Origin: Pelargonium tetragonum
Taxonomy: Eukaryota > Streptophyta > Magnoliopsida > Geraniales > Geraniaceae
DNA: 64,000 bases
Reading direction: 5' to 3'
Assembly (NCBI GenBank): GCA_036897445.1
Contig: JAYMTL010000107.1
Coordinates: 1 to 64,000, forward strand
In this document: positions 47,106-57,905 of the stretch, piece after piece
How positions within the stretch are numbered: position 1 is the stretch's first letter
How the letters are laid out: the number at the start of each line of letters is the position of its first letter
The notes under the pieces: model-generated
The model's database searches: none
The model's input: the letters and a program-made list of their open reading frames with translations, nothing else
Told to the model about the DNA's origin: nothing
Position numbers and translations under genes: made by a program

Positions 47106-49680
47106 ACGTTCGATTGTCTCTATTTTTTATTTACTTGCTTTGTAGAGAATGCTAGAGTGGACCCACCCTTTTGTTACCTAGATCCGTAAGCAGTAGGACA
47201 AGAGATTTATTGAATAAATTCAAGCAAAGCGAGCCCATAGAGTAGAATAAAATCATTCCTGCTTTATAATGCCAAAAATCCCATAGACCTAAACCAAGGA
47301 AACTCAAATCCAGGTAAAGTTTGATTTTAGAGATGAAAACAAACACTGCCGCATTGCTGTCTAGGACGCTCTTTTTTATGCTGGTCGGGTACTTAGTAAG
47401 TTCACCCTTGGCTTATTTACCACCTGTTAAAACGCATTCTAAAGTCTCTTTACTTTCAAATCGCTTTCTTTTGTAGAGAATAATAGAATAGTAGAAGCGC
47501 TCTCATTAAGCTAATACTTGGAAAAGCCATAAGGAATAGAATAGAAAAGGAAGATTTTATAGTTTAGATTACCGTATTCTCCTACCTAGCTTACTTAACC
47601 TTAATAAACACTTCACTCAGTTAATTAAGAATAGGATAAGAGAGTATCGGTCAGAGCTACGCCTTCCTCCTATACTCATAGGGCATATAACATACGAATA
47701 AAGTACATTACAATCCTCTATTAGTACCTAATCTAGTGTATTCTTTTTTTTCCTTTCTGCTTTATGAGAGGCGCTTGTCGAGCTTGTAATAAAGGGAATT
47801 TCATTGAGGGCCCTTTTTACCCGTACGGAAACCCGGGAGGTGTAGAGTTTTAGAGAATTTTTTTTCTAATAAAAATGAAGAAGCCTTATACAGACACAGT
47901 AAATATAAGGGGATAAAAGCGAGTCCCTTTTCAATTTTATGAAGCAAGCTCTATTAAATAATTTATTCTGTCTATTTAGTTTCAGGAAGCAAAATTGCAA
48001 AGTAAAATAGCCTTAAGTCGAAAATTCTGGTAGAGATACAAGTTTACTAAAAAGACCTTAAAGGAACACTGTTCTCCCTTCTAGCTCGTCTAAATACAAG
48101 GTAGACCCGGATAGTATATCCTTAGGTTCCCTTCCGTCGGTTTGCAGGAACTCGTATTGGAGTAATTGAGTTGGAGGCAATAGAACTAGATAACTCTTAC
48201 AGATAAGCCTTTATTTAAAATGAAAAGGTTGGACTAGTACACCTTTTACAAATTGCATAAGAATAGAGCTTTTTTAAGACTAGAACAAGAGCCCGGTTTC
48301 TTTTTCTGAATAAACAAAGAAGTTTTTCTAGTAGTTTACCTCCTTTTAGGTTTAGAGATTCTTTTCTTTTTAATAAATACCCATATATAATTAATATATA
48401 TAAAGGCAAATAAAACTTTCCCGTACCAAGGACCCCTGTAGGACTCCTCTGTATGTAGATAATTCAACACAGAAATGTATAGGCGTAGGATCAAAAAGAA
48501 AGGAAACTTGACCGCGAATCTAAAAAAAAAGAGGCCTCGCTTACTAAAATAGAACTTCTCTGAGTCAAGGGTTAACAAAAAAGGGGGTGAATTTCGACTA
48601 TTAAGACACGGGATCCCACTTTCATCCTTTTGTTATTCTTAGATTGGAGTGAGACCCTTGCTTGCGGAATAAAGACTTTGTAAACTTATACTAAACCAAA
48701 CAAAAAAGGTTTAAAAGTTCGGTAAGTCATAAAAGGAAATTGCAGAGTTATAAAAAACTTTCAGACTAGTTAAAGCTTCCCTACTTAGTGGAAATCCTTT
48801 TTACATTTTATAGAATAGAGTTAGGAAAAGTTAGAAACTCTCTCCTAAGGGCGGAATTCAGGGATACCAAGCAGTATAGTTTGCCAAGTCCCTAAGATAA
48901 GAATAAGAATAGAAAGATGGTATATATAGCTCTGAGTCTAGAGATCAGGTATCCAGTTTCGGAGTACTCTAGGTTTCACAAAAGTAGGATCGACCTATAT
49001 GAAAAAGCAAGAAAAAGTCTGAAATAGCACTGAGAGAATAGCGACAAACTCCAAAAGTCAAGCCCTTTTGAGTAAAGCCTTCTTTTTACTGAATTATAAA
49101 GAAAACTCTTCTCAGTCTTCTTGCATCGTCTACATAAAAACTACCTGAGTTGGTAAGGCAAACGCAGACTTAAGATAAGCGGAGTTGTCGAATAAGACTA
49201 AAAACTAAAGAAGCTGGGCAAGACAGATTTTGAAACTTAGTTACAAGAGCAAAACCTATCAAAATATTTGGGAAGACCCTTCTCTCTATATATAGGAAGC
49301 TCCTAAAAAAAGATCGCCCAGTTTACATGAGCTTTACTACTGACTAAAGTCAAGCGATCGACATAAAACGAGGCCTTATCCAGGAGCAGAATCTTATCGT
49401 TAAATTAGCAAAGCCCTTAGATTCTAACTGAAAAACCCTGAAAGGGCACTAAGTATAATAAAAAGAATCCCGTATCTAAAAGGCATTGAATCGTTTTAAA
49501 TTAAAAAAAAAATCGCTTAGTTAGAAAGAATAACTTTATTTTATATTTTTATATTATAGGCTCCTATTATACTATACGCATCTTTTACCTATTCCTCCTA
49601 AGACTCTTTTAAGTACGAAAGAACTTTCTTTCTAATTCTAAGTTTGTTTACTACTATGGCTAGATTTTACTTACTTTGAT
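47106..49680. other. gene-less stretch
   Basis: Nothing recognised. A palindrome CCGTACGG sits at 47821-47828. Minus-strand frames of 64-80 codons (47152-47346, 48215-48578) are hydrophobic or basic from base composition alone. Confidence 0.5.
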
Positions 49681-49690
49681 TTCGGAACCG

Positions 49691-49744
49691 AAAAGCAATT
49701 CTTGTGGGTAGAGCTCGTTGGGAGGTTCAATTCCCGCGGCTTTT
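49691..49744 (+). pseudogene. compact tRNA-like element
   Basis: AAAAGC at 49691-49696 pairs perfectly with GCTTTT at 49739-49744. Between them are GGGTAGAGCTC (D-arm-like) and GGGAGGTTCAATTCCCGC (T-arm-like, with GGGA/TCCC pairing). No anticodon arm fits in the 54 bases. It is either a tRNA that lost its anticodon arm or a chance fold. Confidence 0.3.
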
Positions 49745-49936
49745 GCGCTTTTAAGAGGAGAAAAAGCCTTTTTCGACAAAGAAAATAGCTTAAGTCATGG
49801 TTGTAGTATAGTAGGATACATTTGGGGCTTTATAGGACCCTTTCTAATACTAAGCTAAGATCTAATATGTGCGTGTGGGAGCAGGTGGATGTGATTACTG
49901 TCTTTCCTGGCATAGCTTATACGTAGAGTAGTTAGT

Positions 49937-50065
49937 TGTTCTTTGTTTGTATTAGGTGTATTCCCTCTTGCTTCTGTTTTTCTCGTTTTAGAGGATAAGG
50001 CCTTAACTGGATAATGTAAGACTCTATGTTACCGACTGGAGGGAGCGCAGCGGAGGGAGTTTGAT
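49937..50065 (+). repeat. R1 repeat core, tandem unit D
   Basis: GTATTCCCTCTTGC, then TTTTAGAGGATAAGG, then TTACCGACTGGAGGGAGCGCAGCGGAGG. It has the best GC-rich tail in the family, and a second core starts about 375 bp downstream. Confidence 0.65.
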
Positions 50066-50310
50066 ATAGTGTCTTATAGTGAATTGAATATACCTTCCTA
50101 CGCTATAACAACGGAGGCTTCTTGATTTTAAGACTTTAATTGGTTTTAGATTCTTCTCTACCTGGGTATTAGACTTAGCAGTAGGAATAGTAGGGGCAGG
50201 GCTCTGCTTAAAGAAGGTAGCTACTTTCTTATAGTATTAGTTAGTATATAGAGTGAGATGAGTTAGTAAGATAGTATACTGGGTACTGGCTAGATAGGTG
50301 TTCTTTTTTT
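50066..50310 (+). repeat. spacer between R1 units D and C
   Basis: CT-rich, then TAG-rich sequence (CTTCTTGATTTTAAGAC, GGTATTAGACTTAGCAG, TTAGTTAGTATATAGAG). No gene. It parallels the spacers at 28791-29171 in position rather than in detailed sequence. Confidence 0.4.
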
Positions 50311-50420
50311 AGTGTTTATGGTTCTAACTAGTTGGATTTCCCTCTTGTACTATGGGTTTATCGCTAAAGAGGCAGGGCTTCCTTGCAGGAATGAGTCCAG
50401 ATCCAGATGTATTCCCGAAT
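50311..50420 (+). repeat. R1 repeat core, tandem unit C
   Basis: TTTAGTGTTTATGG, then GGATTTCCCTCTTGTACT, then GGTTTATCGCTAAAGAGGCAGGG. The ACCGACT tail is replaced by CCCGAATTGACT. Together with 29172 and 13768 it defines the left and middle of the core. Confidence 0.65.
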
Positions 50421-53400
50421 TGACTATTTATAAAGTTGATACGGAACTAAAAAAATGTAGAAAAAACTCCTTTTGATCAAGAATAGGCCCTCTTCCCTAT
50501 TTAGTTTGGAGAATTTAGGTATATAAAGTAGTTCTCACTTTGGTTTCAATTAGCTCTAGGGGGTCCTCAGGATTTTTGGAAATTATTAGCGCGATTACGC
50601 AGGGTCTATACTCAGACCTTAAGGCCGTTGTACTTAACCCCTTGGATAAAAGTTCTAGCGGAGTTTTTTTGTCTACAAGCTATCAAGTAAAAGAAAGCTC
50701 TCTCTCTAAGTCCGGTTGAATGGCTAGAATAGTCCGGTAGAGCAAAGTTATTTTAAATAAGGGAATAACCTAGGTTCAAGTTTTTTCTGGCAGGAAAATG
50801 ATAATAATTCTCTTGGCAGCTGTCCCTTTCTTAATTCTTTAGAATTCTTTATTTTAGAGGAGTCTTTTCAGAAAAAAGAATAGAGCAAGGCTAGGAAAGT
50901 GGGACTCGCTTCAGTGTCTGGTTGCTTGGGAGAAAAAGGGTTTGTACTTCAAAATTCAAGATGTTCTAAGCTTTTACCAAGAAGCAAAAAGTTGAGGGTC
51001 GAATTTAGTTTCTTTTAAATCCTCATTTCACTTTTGAGAGTTATTCTTCAGGATTCCCGGCATGTCTTCTATTTCAGTGATTTGACTTTGTTTCAACTCC
51101 TATAATTTCTAATAGAATCTGAGCAGTTCTATTCTATCTAGAAAAATTGAAAGAACTTCCTCAACTTATAGCAGGGCCTCCTACTTTCATTCCTTATAAG
51201 TTCAAGAAAATTCACCCTTAGTGTTCTATGTCTAGTTTTATATAGAAAGGGAAGCGAACGTTAGGGCTTGGTCTCCTAGAAGCTCCGAAATCTATAGAAA
51301 GAAGAAATTTTCTTTATGGGGGATTTAACTTATATGGGTCGGGAATAAGGGTATTCTTATACTATAGAGAGAGGTACACTCCTCAAGCTATTTGGCTAAT
51401 TGGAAAAAGCGAATATTACACCGGAATTGGGTATACTTTCTTCGAGAACTTTGTTTAATTATAAGCTTTATAGTAACTAAAAAAAGAGAGGGATTTTAGA
51501 TTTTAACCCCTTTTGATTCAAGTAAGTATATAAAATGGGCGTTAAAGCCGCTAAATTCTGATTCTTTTCAGTTATATAGCATGGAGTTGCTTGCTCCTTG
51601 CTAAACTAAGCTAAATAAACTCAAGAACTCCTAAAGAACTTTATTACAGGGAGGTTTCTTTTATGATTATTAGTAAGGGTGTTTATAGATTAACAAATAC
51701 AAGAGGGTTTATCCTAAGAACTAGGAGTACGAGATAAGTAATAAGGAAACCCAAAAGGGCTCTTAAATTATATGACCCCTTATTTTGATAAGATAGGATA
51801 ACCTCTTATGGACATAGTCTATTCTTTTTTTGGAACCTACTAGCAGGTTTTGCTTTCAGTTAGTACAACTTTTTTTTTTTCGTAATTATGGCTGATATCA
51901 AAACTGAAATCCTGCAAGTATAAATTTCATTCAATAATAGGAGCTTTGTGACTTTTGGACTGCTCTAGAAATTAGAATGAAAAAGACCCCTAAACCCGTG
52001 CTTAAAAAGTCCAGATTCTCTAAAAAAAGCTGTCTGCTTTAAGACCTCTATAAAATACGAAATGACTTAAACTTTTGCTTTGATGCTAGCGTAAAATTAG
52101 ACTCTAATTTAGTCCTAGAATATTAAAAGAGGGTTCTAAAAAAAAAGACCCCTTATATACATTTGGAGTCTTGAGTGAGGAATTCCCTTAGGAAGAGAAT
52201 GATTAATCTAAGAGTTAGAGGTTCTAGATTAGTTGTTTAAGGAAAGGACTCAATTTATTCATTGTAAAGCATTAATTCGAGTTAGTTTCAGAAACCAGAT
52301 ACCTAGTTGGGATTGCAGCTTCCTTAAAGTATAAAGAGAAGGGACATTAACTTATTTAGGAAGGCTAGCTTTAGCTTGATTATCTTCTGGGTAAACATTT
52401 AGGGGTTCCTTTTCTAAAAGGTCCGTAATTAATAAGATAAATCACTTTCTGAGTTTTTTTGTACAAAGTAACTTACAAGGTTATACTAACTGGCACTAAT
52501 AAGGAAGAAGTTATAATAACATTAGGTTTTTTAGTCTTTTAGTATCCGGAATACATAAAGAAATAGAAAGAGAATTTTGAATTTAATAGGGGTTCCCCAA
52601 GACTTTCTCTCTCTAACTAAGAGGTCAACTTTAAGTATAGTAAATCTAAAATGTATCTTACCCGAACTCGTAATAAAAGGTATTATAGACAAGAACTACA
52701 GGCTTAATTTAAGGGTGTTGCTAGAAAAGGTTTCTGTAGTTTTAGAGTTAATGTAAGCAGGCCTAAGCCGGTCTTGCTCTGTAAGCCGAAAACTAGAATA
52801 TCCACCAGTTGCTAATACACCCAAGCATTTATGCTAGTATTCCGGTGTTGCTAAACCCTTGCTTGTAAGCTAATGGAAACTTCTTTCTATTCGGGTTCTT
52901 AGCAGTCAAAGTCTTAGACATAAGGGAGAAGCTTCAATTCTTTCCATGTATCTTGCGCGGTGTAAGCTTGGAAAAGCCAGTCTGTTTAGCCAGCAGGTCT
53001 AAGCATTAACTGATTCTAGAATAGAGTCCTATTTTGAGTTGTAGTATTCCTTTATTAAGGTTTCCTTAATCGGGTATCAAGAAGCTATTGAGAATCTAAA
53101 GATGCTTGGTGAAAGCAAGGTAATAAAATTAATTAATTTTTCTCTTGACTCTTCCTTGTAGGGTAGGGGACGATTTAGTGGATATTGGAAAACGAGTTTT
53201 CAAGGAAGAGGGTCAAGTCTTCAAATAAGGACAGGCTTTTAAAGGATAACCCCTGAAAAAGTGAGGTAGAGTGATACAGATTCTAACCTTAGGGCTCCAG
53301 TACTTTACTTATACATAACCCTTCTTAGACCCTTGACTCTTTACTTTGTTTAAGTTGGTTGGCTCTTCCTCTATGGAATTGAAGCTTTTAGCTCGTTTTA

Positions 53401-54315
53401 GTTAGAAAATTCCGGGGTGTCCGGAGCAAAAAAGCCCCTTACGGGTTACCTACTACTTTTATAAGACTTTCTTAATGATTAATGAAACAGTTTTCGAAAA
53501 TTTAGGAGGAATCTAACTTCAGTTATTATCTAATCTGACAATTATAAAGTTTTTAGGTACCTCGTAAGGTCAAAGACTGGGTTCCTTTTCGTTTTTTTAT
53601 TGCTTTTTTTAGTGACAGAGGCAGGATTTCCCTTTTTTAAGGCAGATATCCCGTAGGGTACACTTTTAGGGTTACGAAACGAGTGCGAAAACCCTCGTTG
53701 AATGTACGAATTACTTATAGTAATTGTGAATCAAAAAGAACTTTCTTACAAGGAATCCTAGAAACAGAAGAACTCGTAAGTAGTCTATAGCTTTCGTAAA
53801 TGTTCAATTATAACCTGGGAAGAACAGAAATGTAAGGGTTCAAGTCGACAAGACTCTTCACAGCAAGATCAAAGGAAGCCCTAAGTGCCTGAATTCCATT
53901 CTATCTTCCCTGCCTTACATACACTAGTTAAAGATACAAGGTGGAAACCCCTACCTTACACTGTGACACTAATATAGACTTCTTTTTGGCTATCTTACTC
54001 TTCGGGATACCTACCCCTTTATTATAAGCTACAATACGAGGACTAGAAATTCTATAACCCATAAAACTGATCTTCAAACATCAAATCCGCGAGAACCCTT
54101 TTTGATTCTGTTTAACTTCTCTTTCTTTCTTAAAGACTAAAATCCGAGAAATAGGAAAATCCTGAGTAACATATGACACTCGATTCAGCATGAAACCCCC
54201 TACCCTATATACTTTGAGTTCTACATCTCTACTCATACTCTAAAGAATTTGTCGGAAACTCTTCAACCGGAATAAATAAAAGAAATAAAGGAAATAGATA
54301 TAGAAAAGTTTAAGG
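50421..54315. other. gene-less stretch
   Basis: Nothing recognised apart from a tRNA-like scrap at about 50722-50780: CCGGTAGAGC, then a TTAT/ATAA arm around TTTAA, then CTAGGTTCAAG. No acceptor pairing is seen. Confidence 0.45.
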
Positions 54316-54645
54316 AATGCCATTACTTAGAAGTTTTAGTAGTTCTCAGGGGATGATTTTTGCTAGTATCTGGGATAGATCAAAACGTAGGAGGGTGTCT
54401 ACTTTCCCTTTTTCTACGAAAATTGAAGTTAAGGGAGTCCTATTTTGTTTTGTTTATGCGGCCTTACTTAAAAGCACACAATTTGTACAGGGTCTTGTTG
54501 GTAAGAGAGTCTCCCGTTTGCAAGTCCAAGTCAAAGGAATTTATTTACAGTTTTAAGGACAGTAGTAAAAGTAAGTTAGTTCTTCTTTCCCCACCTCCAA
54601 ATAGGGAAAGACTAACGAGGGAATTCGGCTGCTATGTTATGTAGC
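54316..54645 (+). other. overlapping 79- and 94-codon frames, probably spurious
   Basis: Two plus-strand frames overlap out of phase (54317-54556 and 54360-54644). Neither has a domain, a signal or biased codon use that I can see. Their coexistence in the same stretch suggests a local scarcity of stops rather than a gene. Confidence 0.15.
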
Positions 54646-56800
54646 CCAGCTTCTTATCTTACTTACAAGAGACCTAGAATAAGAATTCTTTAGTGATGGA
54701 ATAGGAAACCCTTTGTATAGTAGGAGTGAGTTAGTTTCTCTGTCTTCTTTTGTTGACTTCGGGGAACTCTAGCCTAACCGGATAATTCTTTATAATTTAG
54801 GAGAGTCCCATAGACCAAGCTAAAGCTTGCCTAGTTTAAGTATTGAGGACTCAAGGAGCAGTATCCTATCTCATTTTTGGGGGAAGAAGGAGGGTAAGCC
54901 CCGGTATGCGGAATTCAGATTCGTTATCTTATTGTTGGATTTAAGGTAAGTTAAGAGAAAGAAGAGTTTTAATATTCCTAAATTTCAAGTAAAGTTAAAC
55001 TAAGAAGGGCTCTTGTTCTGCTTGGTTTCCTTGAAGTTCTAAAGCTAAAAATGTTGTGATACTAAAGTGTAGGTATAGATAGTTTGATTATTTTCCTAAT
55101 CAAGTTTTTAAAGTCTTCTTTCTTTTACCAGAAATTTCTTCTTTTTTATTTAGCTGTTGCAATTTAACCTCAGGAAAACGGGCTACCATTATAGATGTAT
55201 TGGATACATCTAAAGCGCAAAACTAATGATATTACCTTGTTGAGACAGAATCCAGCTTTTTTGGAGATATAGAATTTTAGTTTGAGTTTAAGAATGTCAA
55301 AGAGTTCTAAAAAGTAAGAATTTTGAGTGGAGAGTCTTTTCATGTTCCTTACTTAGCTTAGTAAAGTAAGATAAACAAGAACAATCTAAGAAAAAAAAAC
55401 CAAATTCTCCTGAAAAGCTTAGTCTTTCCACTTAATCTCCACAAAGTAGGAAAAACCAAGGTCAATTGCCTTTTTCATAAAGCACAAAAAGACTTCTAAA
55501 TAAAAATAGAAAGAAACTCCTATTTATAATGCAAAAAAGGTACTGCATTCGCAGAATCCTAAAGGTCCCTTTGTTAGCTCTAACTTTCTTATAATCCAGA
55601 CTTTAGCTACTCTATTCCCTATTAAGTTAGTGTTATAGATAGTTAAGGAGTATATATATTAGAAAAAACTTGATACCTTATAGCAGGGCAGCATTGACTT
55701 CTTTGTAACGCTTTTTCTTAGTTAGACCCTGACTCTGCAGCTTAGTACCTTTCTGAGTATACCTGTAAACTATATACTAGCCCTTAATTAACTAAAATCA
55801 TTCTATCCTTTAAAATAAAAAAGAGTTTATTGGAAACGGATCCCGAGCAAGTCAACTTACCTTGTAATATAAACCCCTTAGAACTTTCCGATTCCGTATT
55901 TAATATTTAATAGAGTTTATATATATTAAATGAAATAAGACTAAAAAATCTTACCTAAACTAAAAGAAAACCCCTAATTCTTGTAATAAAAAAAGATACC
56001 TGATTCGAGTTAGTCTCTATTTTCCCTTAATTTAAAGTCCCCTCGCACTAGAAACTCCTTTACTTACTTTATATGGATTCCTTTTTATTAGCTATTAGGT
56101 CCTAGGGGTAACAACGGTAGGAAAGGAAAACGACTTCTACCTTAGTTCTATCAGTTCTCCGTATTGTCTTTACCGGGAATTCCTGACTTTTTAGAGTGAT
56201 TTTGTAAGGATAAGACCCCTCTCATGGTATAGAGAGTCTTTAGCTTTGTAGAGATTTGATGCCTAGTGTACCTGACTGCGGGGGTTGTCTTATAGTATCA
56301 GTATAGTGAACCTTACGCCCTGACACCATTGCTTATGACTCGCTTTCTGACCTCTTATTAAATGAAAAGAAACTTCGTACTCTGCCCTCTTACCTTTCAC
56401 TTTTTTAGGAACTATAAAAATCTTCCTAGCCTTGTACTCGAAAGCCTTAAACAGGAAAAGCTTCAATCTTTCTTACCTCTTGTGAAACCTCAGGGATTGA
56501 GATTTTTTATACATACTCTCGGACTCCGGGTTCCTAGAATCTCTCTATACTGGATTGCTCTAGCCCGACATAGCTCTCTCTAATGTAAAAACGACTCAGT
56601 CTTAAATTCCCTTTTCTTTGGAAAACCCTGACAGGATCTATAAGAGAAAAATGGAATAGGCCACTTTCTATAGACTCTATACGCGGATTAAGAAAAGAGG
56701 GTGCTTCCTAGCCTCCTTAATGAAATAGAAGTTTCCTTGTGCTCCTACTTAAAACCCCTGCCTATTAAACAAGGGACCTCCTTAGGGATTGATATTATAG
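54646..56800. other. gene-less stretch
   Basis: Nothing recognised. A 73-codon ATG frame at 56362-56583 has no recognisable features. Confidence 0.5.
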
Positions 56801-56804
56801 AAAA

Positions 56805-56890
56805 TCTTATTTTGACCCCTAACTAATACTAATAGAAAAAGAGTTTAATAAAGTGACAGGTACTAATCCCCAACTTTACGGAAACCTAGG
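56805..56890 (+). repeat. R3 repeat, copy 2
   Basis: TTTTGACCCCTAACTAATACT, then AAAGTGACAGGTACTAATCCCC and GGAAACCTAGG. It corresponds to 30735-30830 block by block. Confidence 0.45.
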
Positions 56891-57260
56891 TACTTTTCTC
56901 TAGAAGTACAACAAGATAAAACTGAAACTAAAAGGCCCTTTACGTGCCATAGAAGTTAGCCGATCGAGTTTTTCCACTTCTTAGACTTTTGCGTTATATT
57001 ACTTTTTAGAATCTCTCTCAGAAGTAGAAGGGAAACTCTATCCATGTAAATTTCTTATGCTACTATACAAGTACACTACAAGAAAGGAAAGTCTATACCC
57101 ATTCACTAAGAAACTAAGACAATAGCCAAAAATGGCTAATCCTATCTCGAAGAAAGTGACAAGTACAGGCCTAGCTAAGAAAGAGGATACGGAGTAATAA
57201 AAAGGAACTGAAAGAGCAATTCCTACAATTCCTAAACGCAAAACTTTACTGTAAAAGTGA
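56891..57260. other. gene-less stretch at the edge of the R4-rich region
   Basis: Contains TTTTGCGTTATATTAC followed by TTTTAGAATCTC (about 56988-57014). This recurs as TTTTGCGTTCGATTGAATTTTAGAATCTCC at about 58296-58325, another diverged repeat. ACTGAAAGAGCAATTCCT near 57207-57224 recurs at about 59492-59509 (ACTGAAAGAGCAACTCCT). The minus frame 57038-57241 (67 codons) is hydrophobic but unrecognised. Confidence 0.45.
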
Positions 57261-57264
57261 AAGA

Positions 57265-57380
57265 AAAGTAGGAGTATTCATTCAAACAAGACCGACTTTA
57301 CTATCTAGAATGCTATTTATCTGCAGTTTCAATACTGAGTCAGGGTTCCCCCTATTTGACCCATTAAGAGTCCTTCCTTT
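57265..57380 (+). repeat. R4 repeat copy
   Basis: ATTCAAACAAGACCGAC, CTATCTAGAATGCTATTTATC, GTTTCAATACTGAGTCAGGG, CCCCCTATTTGACCC. This is the clearest member together with the copy at 57820. Confidence 0.65.
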
Positions 57381-57819
57381 TTATCATTTTTCATTCCTTA
57401 TCCTATAAACTTTATCTGCACTGAATTATTCTGTTTTTCTTGTTGAATTACTTACTTTAGATCTAGACTCTACTCTGTACCGCTAAAACTCCTTTTAGTA
57501 CAAACTTTTTTGAATGCTCTAACTAAGAACTTAAAAGGCTCCCCGAGTCCCAAGACCAGTAAACCCCCTTATTTACATTTACAGAATTGACTACTACTTA
57601 TCTCTTACCCCCTGTCTCTTTCACCGGCTGACCTAGAATCTAAAGGAAAACCCATGCCTCCTCATTTGCTATCAAGATTTCCTATATACCTCTCGAACTG
57701 CTTAGAGAATAGATAAGAGATCCACTCTTTCTTTGTTAGATCGGTAAATCAATCAGAGGAAAAATCAGTGCTCACTCGAAAGAAACCCCAATTGATAAAG
57801 ATAAAGAAAACAAAACCAA
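57381..57819. other. diverged repeat surroundings of R4
   Basis: CT-rich sequence with AGTCCCAAGACCAGTAAACCC and CCCTTATTTACATTTACAG. Related words occur near 59770-59790 (TCTAGTAAACCCCCTCGTTATTAC). No gene is seen. Confidence 0.35.
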
Positions 57820-57905
57820 ACTTTCTAGAATTTCAATTATCTTAAGTTTCAATACTTAGCTAGGTGCTCCCCTATTTGACCTCTTTAGTCTTAAAATGGA
57901 ACTTA
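57820..57905 (+). repeat. R4 repeat copy
   Basis: AACTTTCTAGAATTTC, TTATCTTAAGTTTCAATACTT, AGCTAGGTGCTCCCCTATTTGACC. It is about 520 bp after the preceding copy, so the pair may be an old tandem duplication. Confidence 0.65.

Noticed and set aside
49869-49890. GTGCGTGTGGGAGC, another group II-like start
   Set aside because: No coding sequence upstream and no domain V or VI found.
56220-56330. Possible further R1 copy (GTCTTTAGCTTTGTAGAG ... AGTGAACC)
   Set aside because: The block order is partly right, but the matches are too short to separate from chance.
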